Assembly (NCBI GenBank): GCA_023440975.1
Contig: JAEZRD010000108.1
Location: 1 to 64,000 of the forward strand
Direction of reading: 5' to 3'
Length of the DNA stretch: 64,000 nt
Source of the DNA: Methanobacteriota archaeon
Lineage (GTDB): Archaea > Methanobacteriota > Methanobacteria > Methanobacteriales > Methanobacteriaceae
Part shown: in pieces, positions 16,618 to 26,423 of the stretch
Position numbering within the stretch: position 1 is the first letter of the stretch
Layout: each line of letters starts with the position of its first letter
Made by a program: the position numbers and the translations under genes
The notes under the pieces: model-generated
What the model saw: only the letters and a program-made list of their open reading frames with translations
Databases searched by the model: none
What the model was told of the DNA's origin: nothing

Positions 16618-17901
16618 ATGAAAAAAGTACTACTTATAGCTTTTTATTTCAACCAAACCAATGAAATAGCTTCAAAAAGACTAAGAGCATTAGCTAAATA
16701 CTTACCACAGTATGGATGGGAACCAATAGTAATAGTCCCAGATTTAGGTAACTTAAACATGGAAGGAATAAATTGTAACGTAGTACAAACTCCATACATC
16801 GATATGATGGATAAATGGATGGGAAAAAACAAATCAAATCTTTCAGATGAATCAGAAAAACAAGAAACCATAATAAAAGATTCAACAAGTGTAAATAACC
16901 AAGTACTAAGTAAAATAGTTTCAATTGCTGGAGAAATCTTTGCTTATCCTGATGGAATGAAATATTGGTACAAGCCAACTATGGAAGCAGCATCAAAAAT
17001 AATAGAAGAAGAAAATATAGATGCCATAATCACTTCATCATGGCCAGTAACCTCACATAAAATAGGTAAAGACTTAAAAATAAAATATCAAATACCTTGG
17101 ATAGCAGATTTACGGGATCTTTGGAATATGAATCCTTACATATCCCACACCCATATACGAACCTACTTTGAAAAACGTTTAGAGATTAAAACATTTGAAC
17201 AGGCAAATGTATTAACAACTACAACACCACTTGCAGCAGAAACATTATCTAAACTACACCCCAATAACATAATTGTACCAATATTGTCAGGTTTTGATCC
17301 TGATGATTTTAAAAAATTAAACATCACTAAAACAGTAACTAATGATAAATTAAACTTAACATATGCCGGATCATTATATCAAGGAAAAAGAGACCCAACA
17401 ATACTTTTTAAAGCATTAAAAGAATTAATAGATGAAGGATTAATAGATTCAAATAAAATTAAACTAAACTTTTATGGGGAAACTGGAAACCTAAAAGAAT
17501 TAAAAACAAAATATGAATTAAATGATATTGTAAATATTGGAGGTTTTTTACCTCATGATGATGTTCTAATGAAACAAGCAAACTCAGATGTACTCCTTTT
17601 AATTAGCTGGAATAATCCAAAAGAAAAAATGTTCATTCCAGGAAAAGTATATGAATACTTAGCATTAAAAAGACCTGTATTATCAATTGGATATCAAGAA
17701 GGATCTCTTAAAAATTTAATTGAGGATACAAAAATGGGTGCTCATGTATCAAATTTAAAAGATACAAAAAATGCACTTCTTAATTTTTATAATGAATTTA
17801 TTTCTAATGGGCAAGTTGAATTTAAAGCCAATGAAAAAGTAAATGTTTATTCTATGATTCAAACAGCTGCTAACTTCGGAAAATTATTAGATAATCTTTA
17901 A
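16618..17901 (+). CDS. Glycosyltransferase, GT4-like (GT-B fold)
   Basis: A 427-residue protein beginning MKKVLLIAFYFNQTNEIASKRL, the N-terminal strand and donor region of GT-B glycosyltransferases. The C-terminal half shows LTYAGSLYQGKRDP, then VNIGGFLPHDDVLMKQANSDVLLL and PGKVYEYLALKRPVLS. The last is the usual sugar-nucleotide-binding region containing a conserved Glu. No membrane segments are evident. It opens the 16.6-34.5 kb surface glycan region. GGAGATTA precedes the ATG. The sugar and acceptor are unknown. Confidence 0.85.
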   Translation: MKKVLLIAFYFNQTNEIASKRLRALAKYLPQYGWEPIVIVPDLGNLNMEGINCNVVQTPYIDMMDKWMGKNKSNLSDESEKQETIIKDSTSVNNQVLSKIVSIAGEIFAYPDGMKYWYKPTMEAASKIIEEENIDAIITSSWPVTSHKIGKDLKIKYQIPWIADLRDLWNMNPYISHTHIRTYFEKRLEIKTFEQANVLTTTTPLAAETLSKLHPNNIIVPILSGFDPDDFKKLNITKTVTNDKLNLTYAGSLYQGKRDPTILFKALKELIDEGLIDSNKIKLNFYGETGNLKELKTKYELNDIVNIGGFLPHDDVLMKQANSDVLLLISWNNPKEKMFIPGKVYEYLALKRPVLSIGYQEGSLKNLIEDTKMGAHVSNLKDTKNALLNFYNEFISNGQVEFKANEKVNVYSMIQTAANFGKLLDNL

Positions 17902-17991
17902 ATCAATTAATTATTTTTTTAATAGAAATTAAATAATATGATGAGAAAAAATATTAAATAATTATATTATTACTTTTATGGAGATTAGTTA

Positions 17992-18852
17992 ATGAACACT
18001 TATTTGGAAATCACAAGACCCAACAATGCAGTAATGGCGGCTGTAGCTGTATTACTAATGGCTATTATAGATTTTAACTATAGAATACCCATAATATTAG
18101 GGTTCATAACAGTTCTCTTTGCTACTGCTGGAGGAAATGTTATAAATGATTTCTTTGATTATAAAATAGATAAGATTAACAAACCAGAAAGACCAATACC
18201 TTCTGGAAGAATAAGTCTTAAAAATGCTAGAAACTATGCATACTCTTTATTTGTCCTTTCAATTTTAATAAGTATAGTAATTAGTTATTTAGTTGCAAAT
18301 ATTGCTCCATTTATAATAGTTGTACTTTGTTGTTTAATCATGTATTTTTATGCACGTAACTTCAAAGCAATGCCTTTAATAGGAAACATGGTTGTAGCAA
18401 TACTAACAGCAATGTGCTTCATTCTTGGAGGAGTAATACTTGCATATGATACAAAATCATTCAATATTTTAACTATATCTTATGCATTAGGATTTTTCGC
18501 ATTCTTCATGACATTAGCACGAGAAATAACAAAAGACATGGAAGATGTTGAAGGAGATAAAATCGAAAATGCAAGAACACTACCTATAATAGCAGGATGT
18601 AAAATATCCAGTATACTTGCAGCAATATTAATAATCATAACAGCTCTTTTCAGCCCAATACTATACATTGAACATATATTTAGCATATACTACCTTATAG
18701 TGATGATAATACCAATTCTACTATTTTTATATTGTGCATACACTATACTAAAAAGTCAAACACCAAAAACTTGTGGTAAAGTTTCAAAACTTTTAAAAAT
18801 AGGAATGTTGATAAGTTTTGTGGCTTTCATAATTGGAATAATACCAATTTAA
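17992..18852 (+). CDS. Digeranylgeranylglyceryl phosphate synthase (UbiA family)
   Basis: This membrane enzyme adds the second geranylgeranyl chain in archaeal ether-lipid synthesis. The first Asp-rich motif NDFFDYKIDKINKPERPIPSG and the second, near residue 180 (REITKDMEDVEGD), are characteristic of the UbiA family, and the N-terminus YLEITRPNNAVMA fits archaeal DGGGP synthases. About eight membrane helices over 286 residues. GGAG lies 9 bases before the ATG. The gene follows the GT4 gene by 90 bases and converges on a small secreted protein gene. Confidence 0.9.
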   Translation: MNTYLEITRPNNAVMAAVAVLLMAIIDFNYRIPIILGFITVLFATAGGNVINDFFDYKIDKINKPERPIPSGRISLKNARNYAYSLFVLSILISIVISYLVANIAPFIIVVLCCLIMYFYARNFKAMPLIGNMVVAILTAMCFILGGVILAYDTKSFNILTISYALGFFAFFMTLAREITKDMEDVEGDKIENARTLPIIAGCKISSILAAILIIITALFSPILYIEHIFSIYYLIVMIIPILLFLYCAYTILKSQTPKTCGKVSKLLKIGMLISFVAFIIGIIPI

Positions 18853-18876
18853 AAAAAAATAAAAAAAAAGATTAAG

Positions 18877-18907
18877 AATTGGAATTAAAAATTATCCAAT
18901 TCCAATT
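18877..18907. terminator. Convergent bidirectional hairpin
   Basis: AATTGGAAT and ATTCCAATT form a 9-bp inverted repeat around a 13-base loop. It lies between the convergent UbiA-type gene and the small secreted protein gene, with A-rich and T-rich flanks. It overlaps the 3' end of the minus-strand gene and may serve both. Confidence 0.5.
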
Positions 18908-19260
18908 TCATTTCCATCCTTGTCAACTTCATGTCCAGCACCTTCAATAACATTTCCATTTTTATCATAGGTCACATAACCACTTTCAGTAGTACCATTA
19001 GAGTTAGTTTTACTCCATGTAACCGTTTTACTGCCGTCATTATTAGTTGTAGTTGTTGAGGAATTTGAATCCGCTACACTTCCATTAGAATCACTATGGG
19101 AAATATTAACAGATGAATTATCTCCTGTAACATTGGTGGAATTATTTGTGGTATTTAAAATTGAATTTTCACCATTTGAAGTGAAAACTGCAGCTCCAAC
19201 AGCTGCTATTGCAACAATTAAAATAATCAAAATTAAAATGATTGTGCTTGATTTATTCAA
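18892..19260 (-). CDS. Small membrane-anchored or secreted Ser/Thr/Asn-rich protein
   Basis: A 122-residue protein with one N-terminal hydrophobic segment (about residues 7-29), then a low-complexity Asn/Ser/Thr region, then a short repeated pattern: DGSKTVTWSK, NGTTESGYVTYDKNG and GHEVDKDGNE. No enzyme motif is seen. Its composition suits a glycosylated surface protein. The start is TTG at 19260 with a strong GGAGGTGG site 5 bases upstream. I do not recognise a family. Confidence 0.75.
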   Translation of the reverse strand: MNKSSTIILILIILIVAIAAVGAAVFTSNGENSILNTTNNSTNVTGDNSSVNISHSDSNGSVADSNSSTTTTNNDGSKTVTWSKTNSNGTTESGYVTYDKNGNVIEGAGHEVDKDGNEIGIG

Positions 19261-19529
19261 TTAAACCACCTCCATACTTTTTTTAAAAATTTTAGTATCA
19301 ATATATTATGAACATCTACTTATTAAATATATCCTTTTTTAAAAACAGTTAAATGAAAATCAAAACATAAATAACTTATCATTTGTCTTTTAAATCATTT
19401 TAAAAAAAATAAATAAATAAGAATAATACTATAAACATTTATAAAATATTGAAAATTTAATAAAATAAAAATTTATTATTAACTTACAAATCAGAATATA
19501 CTCATGCAATAAACTAATCTAAAAAGGAA

Positions 19530-21275
19530 TCATACTTTTTGATAAATATCAACTTCACCAATCTTTTTAACTTCCTTAAAATGAGGAATATTCAGAGTTT
19601 TATCTTGAGCAATATAATATTTCGTATTGTTAGCTAGCATTTGCTCTGAAAAAGTTGAAGGATTCACCTGAGTAGTAACATATTTAACTCCTTTTTGAAG
19701 ATACCAAGTATATATTGGTCCTCTATCTGCCCAAATAACTGCAGAGCTTAAATTACTATCATGAGCTTCTAACCAAACCACACTATCTTTTTCATTATTC
19801 ACTAAAGGATCATTTTTATTCACAGTTAAATAAGCAAAACTCATAACAAGAATTATACAAATAAACAATACTGGGATGATTTGTTTTAAACTAATCTTCT
19901 TAATATGGTATGGTTTTAACTTTTCACATAAAATACTTAAACCAAATGTTATGAAAAATGCTAAAGCTGGAGCAAATGCAGTAGCATATCTATCAACTTT
20001 AGTTAAATGAGCTGAAAGAAATATCATATGTCCCATAAACCATCCAATCATCATCAAATCATAAGTAAAAGATTCATATTTAACCTCATGTGTTTCATTA
20101 TAATTAACAAGAATCTTATTAAATGTTAAACTGAAAATAAAGATACTTACAAAAAACAATATTTCACATTTAACAAATGATACAGTACCTGCAACTGCAA
20201 ATGAAACAATCATTCCAACAATTGAAGCAAATAAAATAATATAAAATACTGGTTTTGGAATTTTAACTTTACTAATAAGATTATCCCAAAACCCTTCACC
20301 ATAACTTAAATCAATTCTAGAATCAATTGAATTATAAGATTCACTTAAAACTTTACTAAAATAGTATAATGCATAAACGATTCCTAAAACACAAATAATC
20401 AATAAAATAATACCAATTAAATGATTAGGATTATAAATATAACGAGGGAGGTTACTAAAATAATATAATAAATTATTTCCTTTATGTTTACGGATTGCAA
20501 AAGCAGATCTTGTAGTAGTTGATGAAATATCTTCGGCTTGACTTAAAAAACCAAATGGTAATTTATTGCTCAAATAAAAATAAAAGAATGGAATAGTAAA
20601 CAATAAGCCAACTATTGCTCCACCAACAATATTCTTAATATATTTCTTAATATTACTAATAATATCCTTTTGAGAGAGGAAATAAAGTATCATTACAGCG
20701 AAAACAACCGCTCCAGTATATTTAGCAAAAAATGTTAAAATACTCAAAGGAAAAGCTAAATAAAAATACTTTTGGTCTTTTTTAATAGCTTTAATAAAAA
20801 AGTACAAAGTCCAAATAGAAAGAGCAACTGAAGGGATATCTATAGATCCATTACCTGCCCACATAAGATTAACAGTAAAACTACCATAAAGTAAAGCTCC
20901 AAAAACACTATAAGTATTATTAAATCTTAATTTTAAAAGAAGATAAGTACCTACAACACCTAAAACATAAAAAGCACCAGTAATAATAAATAAACTATTC
21001 TCACTAACAAAACCTAATTTAAAAGCGATACTAGTTAAAAAAGGAACAAGAGGAGATAAATAATTAACATAATCATAACCACTAATATTAACTCCACTAA
21101 ACTTCAAAGCTTGAATAAGGTAAAGATAAATATCTCTATAAGAGTGTCCAAGTATGTTTTCACTACAATTTATCCATACAAGTAATCCACCAATAATCAA
21201 AGATACAATTAACACAAATAAGAAGCTAAAAAGATTTTTATTCTTTAAAATATATGATTTAGCATTCTTAAACAT
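19530..21275 (-). CDS. GT39-like (PMT/ArnT-type) membrane glycosyltransferase, paralogue 1
   Basis: A 581-residue protein with about 11-12 hydrophobic segments and a C-terminal extracytoplasmic domain of about 90 residues. The first loop carries YRDIYLYLIQALKF, whose Asp could be the catalytic base of GT-C enzymes. The block YLSPLVPFLTSIAFKLGF and GNGSIDIPSVALSIWTLYFF follow. GT-C enzymes use lipid-linked sugars on the outer face of the membrane. It is divergent from paralogue 2 and shares the same architecture, including a C-terminal IWADRG motif. Confidence 0.75.
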   Translation of the reverse strand: MFKNAKSYILKNKNLFSFLFVLIVSLIIGGLLVWINCSENILGHSYRDIYLYLIQALKFSGVNISGYDYVNYLSPLVPFLTSIAFKLGFVSENSLFIITGAFYVLGVVGTYLLLKLRFNNTYSVFGALLYGSFTVNLMWAGNGSIDIPSVALSIWTLYFFIKAIKKDQKYFYLAFPLSILTFFAKYTGAVVFAVMILYFLSQKDIISNIKKYIKNIVGGAIVGLLFTIPFFYFYLSNKLPFGFLSQAEDISSTTTRSAFAIRKHKGNNLLYYFSNLPRYIYNPNHLIGIILLIICVLGIVYALYYFSKVLSESYNSIDSRIDLSYGEGFWDNLISKVKIPKPVFYIILFASIVGMIVSFAVAGTVSFVKCEILFFVSIFIFSLTFNKILVNYNETHEVKYESFTYDLMMIGWFMGHMIFLSAHLTKVDRYATAFAPALAFFITFGLSILCEKLKPYHIKKISLKQIIPVLFICIILVMSFAYLTVNKNDPLVNNEKDSVVWLEAHDSNLSSAVIWADRGPIYTWYLQKGVKYVTTQVNPSTFSEQMLANNTKYYIAQDKTLNIPHFKEVKKIGEVDIYQKV

Positions 21276-21411
21276 AATCCATTAAATCTCCCTAAAAAAT
21301 TTCTTCTTAAATTATTATTAAATAATATTGTTTACATATTATTAATAATTATAATATTTCTTTAAAAATAATAATACTTCTGAAACTTGAAAAATATGGA
21401 GTAATTATCTA

Positions 21412-23172
21412 ATGTCTAAAAATTTTAACTTAAAAAGTTTCTATAGTAATAATAAAAAAGATATACTAAGTTTATCTTTCTTAACTATTTTCATGTTAAT
21501 ATTAACAACATTACTATTAAATATTGACATAAAAATAGGAGTATATTATATTAGAGATGTTTTTGGGTATTTAAATACTGCATTATACTTTGCAGGATAT
21601 AACTCCGGTTTAGTGAACCTTAGGGGATTATCACCATTCTTACCTTTCATAACATCAATATTTTTCAGACTAGGTTTTATCAGTGATTCCACAATAATGA
21701 TTATAAGTGGAGCATTCTACATACTAGCAGTATTAGGATTTTACTCCCTAATGAGATTAAGATTCAAACAACTAAACAGTCTATTAGGTGCTATATTAAT
21801 AGCTACTTTCAGCATAAACCTATCTTGGGCAACAAAAGGAATGCTTGATTTACCTGCACTAGCATTAAGTATATGGTCAGTTTACTTCATGTTACTAGGT
21901 ATAAAAAGAAACTCAAAATTTTATTACCTTGCATTTCCAACTGTAATTATTGGATTTTTCACAAAATATGCCGTAGTCTTTATAATACCAGTAATGATAA
22001 TGGCCATACTATTTTTAGATAAACCTTTAGAATACCTTAAAAAAGAATATAAAAACTTTATTGGGGGAATTATAGCAGGAGGTATAACAACAGGAATATT
22101 TTTATTAGCTTATCAAATCTGTAAACTACCATTATTCTTCTTAAGTCAGTCACAAACAATATCTGGGGAATCCAGTTTCACATCCCCTGTAGTTGCATCT
22201 ACAGCACCAAAAGTAATAAATAATGTATTTTATTATTTAAACAATCTATTAATTTATATGCAAACATTTAACAACCCTCCCTACAGCGTAAAATCAGGAT
22301 TTTTAAGTATATCTAAAATGGGATGGTTAGGGGGAGATGTATCATGTATAAGTTACCTTTTAGGTGCAATATTAATAATTGGTTTATTAATTTACTTAAA
22401 ACAGTTATTTAATAAAAATAACTTAAAAATTATTTTTACAAATGAAATAAAAACTTATTCAAAAATTATAATAGTAATTGCTTCTTTTACAATATTTTTC
22501 TTAACATTTCAAAAAATTTCAATTATAGAATCATTAATAATATTCACAATAGGATTCTTATTTATTTACAGATTATTATACAAAGTTAATATTAAAAACA
22601 TGGATTTAGATTTCATTTTTGCCTATTGGTTTTTAATTAATTTCATATTCTTCACATATCATATAATAAAAGTAGGACGCTATGCTATAACATTCACACC
22701 CGCATTAGCATACTTTATTGTACTTGGCATTTGTTTAATAATAGCAGTATTAAAAAATACTTCAAAAATCAATTATTCTAAACTAAAAATAATAATACCA
22801 ACAGTATTAATAATTATTTTAACCCTATCTACTGCAGTCTGTTTAATGAATACTCCAACAACATTTGATAACAATCATCCTGCAAACATTCTAAATGCCT
22901 CATCAGATGAGAAGAATATAGCAAATTACATAATCAATACTGACTCAAATTATACAAACAAAACAATATGGGCAGATCGAGGTGGAGATTTCAGTTTCTT
23001 CTTAATGAAAAATATTCCATCTGAAGAAAAATTCTCACAACAAGAAAATTTCACAAAATCCTTAGAAAGAAATAATGTGACCTATTTTATTGCTGATAAA
23101 AACAATTTAACACTTACAAATTATAAAATAATTAAACAATATGGAAATGTAACATTATATGAAAAAATTTGA
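21412..23172 (+). CDS. GT39-like membrane glycosyltransferase, paralogue 2
   Basis: A 586-residue polytopic membrane protein. The first loop reads YYIRDVFGYLNTALYFAG, aligned with the loop Asp of paralogue 1. GLSPFLPFITSIFFRLGF and KGMLDLPALALSIWSVYF match blocks of both neighbours. The C-terminal soluble part contains IWADRGGDFSFF, equivalent to IWADRGPIYTWY of paralogue 1. It probably transfers a lipid-linked sugar outside the cell; the acceptor is unknown. The next paralogue begins 11 bases downstream. Confidence 0.75.
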   Translation: MSKNFNLKSFYSNNKKDILSLSFLTIFMLILTTLLLNIDIKIGVYYIRDVFGYLNTALYFAGYNSGLVNLRGLSPFLPFITSIFFRLGFISDSTIMIISGAFYILAVLGFYSLMRLRFKQLNSLLGAILIATFSINLSWATKGMLDLPALALSIWSVYFMLLGIKRNSKFYYLAFPTVIIGFFTKYAVVFIIPVMIMAILFLDKPLEYLKKEYKNFIGGIIAGGITTGIFLLAYQICKLPLFFLSQSQTISGESSFTSPVVASTAPKVINNVFYYLNNLLIYMQTFNNPPYSVKSGFLSISKMGWLGGDVSCISYLLGAILIIGLLIYLKQLFNKNNLKIIFTNEIKTYSKIIIVIASFTIFFLTFQKISIIESLIIFTIGFLFIYRLLYKVNIKNMDLDFIFAYWFLINFIFFTYHIIKVGRYAITFTPALAYFIVLGICLIIAVLKNTSKINYSKLKIIIPTVLIIILTLSTAVCLMNTPTTFDNNHPANILNASSDEKNIANYIINTDSNYTNKTIWADRGGDFSFFLMKNIPSEEKFSQQENFTKSLERNNVTYFIADKNNLTLTNYKIIKQYGNVTLYEKI

Positions 23173-23183
23173 GTTGATACAAA

Positions 23184-25043
23184 ATGGAGTTTTCTAAAGA
23201 TATGAATATAAACAAGCGGGATTTCCCTTATATCCTATTCTTACTAATTTTTAGCTTATTAATCACAACTCAAATAATAATATTTAACAACCAAATAGGA
23301 ATCTACTGTTCGGATGTTTTTATTTACCTTCTAAACAGTCTTAACTTTACTGGAGTCAATATAAATGCTAATGGTTCAATGTATTTATCTCCAATAATCT
23401 GTTTCATTACCTCCCTATTTTTCCGTGCAGGATATGTAAATATAAATGCAATTTACATTGTAACAGGAATATTTGCAATAATAGGAATCCTTGGATTTTA
23501 TATTCTTCTGAAATACAATTTTAACAAAATTTTAAGCTTAATAGGATCTATATTACTATTTAGTTTATCATTAAATCTTTTATGGTTAGCTAATGGAACA
23601 TTAGACATACCTGCAATAGGTTTAACAATATGGACAATGATATTTTTCATATTATCTGTAGATAAAGACTCAAAATATTACTTAATAGCCCTACCATTAT
23701 TTGTTTTAAGCTTTTTTACAAGATATACTGCAGTATTAATATTGCCTGCAATGATTGTATATTTTTTAGGAAAACATGATATTTTCACAGGCTTAGACAA
23801 TCTAATATCTGATAGAAAAGCTTTAAAAAAACAATTAACTGGTTTCTTAAAAAGTAAAGAACTTAAAAATATATTAAAAGCATTAATAATAAGTTTAATA
23901 TTATTAGCATTATTTTTAATAATCATCTATTCATTTAGTAATTCATTAAACTTCTTATCTCAATCCTCTGCAGTAAACTCTGGATTCAAAACCCGTACAA
24001 TAGACACTGCATACACAACAAATACATTCTTTTATATTACAAATTTCTTAAACTTTCTATTTGCAGGTAAAATTACTTTCTACAAAAACATTCCTACATT
24101 ATATAATCCAACTTTAACTTCATATCTAGTAATGTTTATAACAATCTTAGGATTAATATTAGGTTTAACAACAAAATTTAAAAACAAAAAACTAAGAAAA
24201 ACTAATTTAAATGGATTATCTGATTATAAATCTAAAAATAATGAAATTGAAACATACGAAACTAGTAAAACTAAGGATTATAAAACTAAAGAAATTAAAA
24301 TCCCTGAAAATACTGTAAAAAAAGTAGTTGAAAAACCAGAAGATTTTAAAACTAAAAATTTCTTTTTAGCATTAAAATTAATTTTCATAGTAACATTAAT
24401 ATTTTCAATATTAAGCTTTAATAAAATCAGTTCAACTATTACAATACTCTTAACTACATTAGATATTATAATTCTATCAGAATTATTGAAAAAATATGAA
24501 ATTAAAAACTTAAATTATAATTTAATGATGTTAACATGGTTTGTAGTGTATTTAATATCATTTACTTATATAAATATTAAAGTAAATCGTTACATTCTAA
24601 CATTAATGCCTGCATTCATATACTTCTTCACACTAGGATTATATTATATAGAAAAACAATTAGATTTCAATTTTAAAATATTTAAACGACAAATAAACAC
24701 ATCCCAAATATTAGCTATAGTCCTAATAGTAATTTTCATATTCAGTGCATTTAATTTCACATCAACTGTAACAGTAGATGATAATATTAAATCTCCACAA
24801 ATAATATCTGAATACTTAAAACATTATGATCCTGATTATCAAAGTAAAGAAATTGGAGTATATAATAAACGACCATTTTCATGGTTTTTAAAGATGAACT
24901 TATTTGGTATAACAAAAGAAAACAGGAATTATTTAATAAATAGTAATATAACTTATTATATAGCTAATGAAAAAGTAAATAATTTAACAAACTATCATCT
25001 AATAAAAAATGAAGGAAATTTATACCTTTATGAAAGAAACTAG
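23184..25043 (+). CDS. GT39-like membrane glycosyltransferase, paralogue 3, with charged insert
   Basis: A 619-residue polytopic protein of the same family: YCSDVFIYLLNSLNFTG in the first loop, YLSPIICFITSLFFRAGY, and NGTLDIPAIGLTIWTMIFF. It differs by a Lys-rich hydrophilic insert of about 60 residues near 330-395 (with repeated YKxK), absent from the other two, and by losing the C-terminal WADRG block. An ATG at 23202 with TGGAG 9 bases upstream may be the true start rather than 23184. It is co-oriented with paralogue 2 and the GT4 gene that follows. Confidence 0.72.
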   Translation: MEFSKDMNINKRDFPYILFLLIFSLLITTQIIIFNNQIGIYCSDVFIYLLNSLNFTGVNINANGSMYLSPIICFITSLFFRAGYVNINAIYIVTGIFAIIGILGFYILLKYNFNKILSLIGSILLFSLSLNLLWLANGTLDIPAIGLTIWTMIFFILSVDKDSKYYLIALPLFVLSFFTRYTAVLILPAMIVYFLGKHDIFTGLDNLISDRKALKKQLTGFLKSKELKNILKALIISLILLALFLIIIYSFSNSLNFLSQSSAVNSGFKTRTIDTAYTTNTFFYITNFLNFLFAGKITFYKNIPTLYNPTLTSYLVMFITILGLILGLTTKFKNKKLRKTNLNGLSDYKSKNNEIETYETSKTKDYKTKEIKIPENTVKKVVEKPEDFKTKNFFLALKLIFIVTLIFSILSFNKISSTITILLTTLDIIILSELLKKYEIKNLNYNLMMLTWFVVYLISFTYINIKVNRYILTLMPAFIYFFTLGLYYIEKQLDFNFKIFKRQINTSQILAIVLIVIFIFSAFNFTSTVTVDDNIKSPQIISEYLKHYDPDYQSKEIGVYNKRPFSWFLKMNLFGITKENRNYLINSNITYYIANEKVNNLTNYHLIKNEGNLYLYERN

Positions 25044-25087
25044 ATTAAAATAAACTCTATATATAATGAAAAGGATAAACAGATATT

Positions 25088-26284
25088 ATGAATATTTTAC
25101 ATATTGCTCATTCTTATTATCCCTGCCTAGCGGCCGGGGGAGTAGTAAATGCCTCTTATGAAATAGGTTTAAAACAAAGTAAAAATGGTAATAATGTCCA
25201 TGTATACACAACAGATTCTTGTAAAGAAAGATTAAAATTTAAACAATCAAGATATGATGTAAATGTTGATGGAATCATTGTAGACTATTTTAGAAACTTA
25301 TCAAATAAACTAAAAAACAAAACTCTAGTAGATACTCCAATCAGTGCTCCATTTAGAATACGTAAGGATATAAAAAATCATGATATAATGCATATTCATG
25401 AACATAGACAAAGCTTAGCAATAATAAGTTGTCATTATGCAAGAAAACATAATATTCCTTATATTGTTCAAGCTCATGGTAGTGTATTACCATTTTTTCA
25501 AAAAGAAAAACTTAAAGAAATTTATGATAAACTATGGGGTTTTAACACTTTATATAATGCAAGTAAAGTATTTGCATTAACTGAAACAGAAAAAGAACAA
25601 TATATTAAAATGGGAGTTCGTGAAGAAAACATTGAAATAGTTCCATTAGGAATAAACCTAGAGGAATATGCTAATTTACCTAAAAAAGGACAATTTAGAT
25701 CTAAACAAAACATACAAAAAGATGAAATATTGCTCTTATTTATTGGAAGAATACATAAAATCAAGGGTTTAGATTTACTTGTTGATGGTTTTGAAGAATT
25801 AATAAAAACAAATAATGAAAAAAATATAAAATTGGCTATTGTTGGACCAGATGATGGATTTGAAACAGAATTAGAAAATATTATACAAAAAAAAGGATTA
25901 TCTCAAAAAATTATCTTAACTGGACCATTATATAAAAAAGAAAAACAAGAAGCCCTAGTTGATTGTGATATTTTTGTAATGCCCTCACAATATGAATCAT
26001 TCACTACAAGTGGACTTGAAGCAATGGCATGTGAAAAACCATTAGTATTAACAAAAAATAACCATATACATGACTGGGTTCAAAATAATGTGGGATTATC
26101 TTGTGATTATGATAAAAATAGTTTAAAAGAGGCTTTAGAAAAACTAATAAATGATGAACAATTAAAAGAACAGTTCGGAAAAGAAGGTAGAAGATTAGTA
26201 GAAGAAAAATACAATTGGGAGGTAATAGATAATCAAATATTAAGTATATACAAATCAATATTAAAAAACAATTCCCAAAGCTAA
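25088..26284 (+). CDS. Glycosyltransferase family 4
   Basis: A 398-residue GT-B enzyme. The N-terminus HIAHSYYPCLAAGGVVNASYE is the usual GT4 glycine-rich acceptor loop. HGSVLPFF and ENIEVVPLGIN-type strands mark the domain boundary, LLFIGRIHKIKGLDLL opens the donor domain, and PSQYESFTTSGLEAMACEKPLV is the conserved EX7E-like nucleotide-sugar site. It is expected to act in the cytoplasm on a lipid carrier. The gene follows the GT39-like paralogues by 45 bases. Confidence 0.9.
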   Translation: MNILHIAHSYYPCLAAGGVVNASYEIGLKQSKNGNNVHVYTTDSCKERLKFKQSRYDVNVDGIIVDYFRNLSNKLKNKTLVDTPISAPFRIRKDIKNHDIMHIHEHRQSLAIISCHYARKHNIPYIVQAHGSVLPFFQKEKLKEIYDKLWGFNTLYNASKVFALTETEKEQYIKMGVREENIEIVPLGINLEEYANLPKKGQFRSKQNIQKDEILLLFIGRIHKIKGLDLLVDGFEELIKTNNEKNIKLAIVGPDDGFETELENIIQKKGLSQKIILTGPLYKKEKQEALVDCDIFVMPSQYESFTTSGLEAMACEKPLVLTKNNHIHDWVQNNVGLSCDYDKNSLKEALEKLINDEQLKEQFGKEGRRLVEEKYNWEVIDNQILSIYKSILKNNSQS

Positions 26285-26423
26285 AACCCTTAAGGTTTAA
26301 ATAACAATGTTTAAATTATAAAAAATAGATATAATATTTTAATATTAAATTCTAATTACTAAACTATAACAAATATTAGTAAAATGAAACTTAAACTTTA
26401 CTTTTTAATTTAGAGGATTATAG

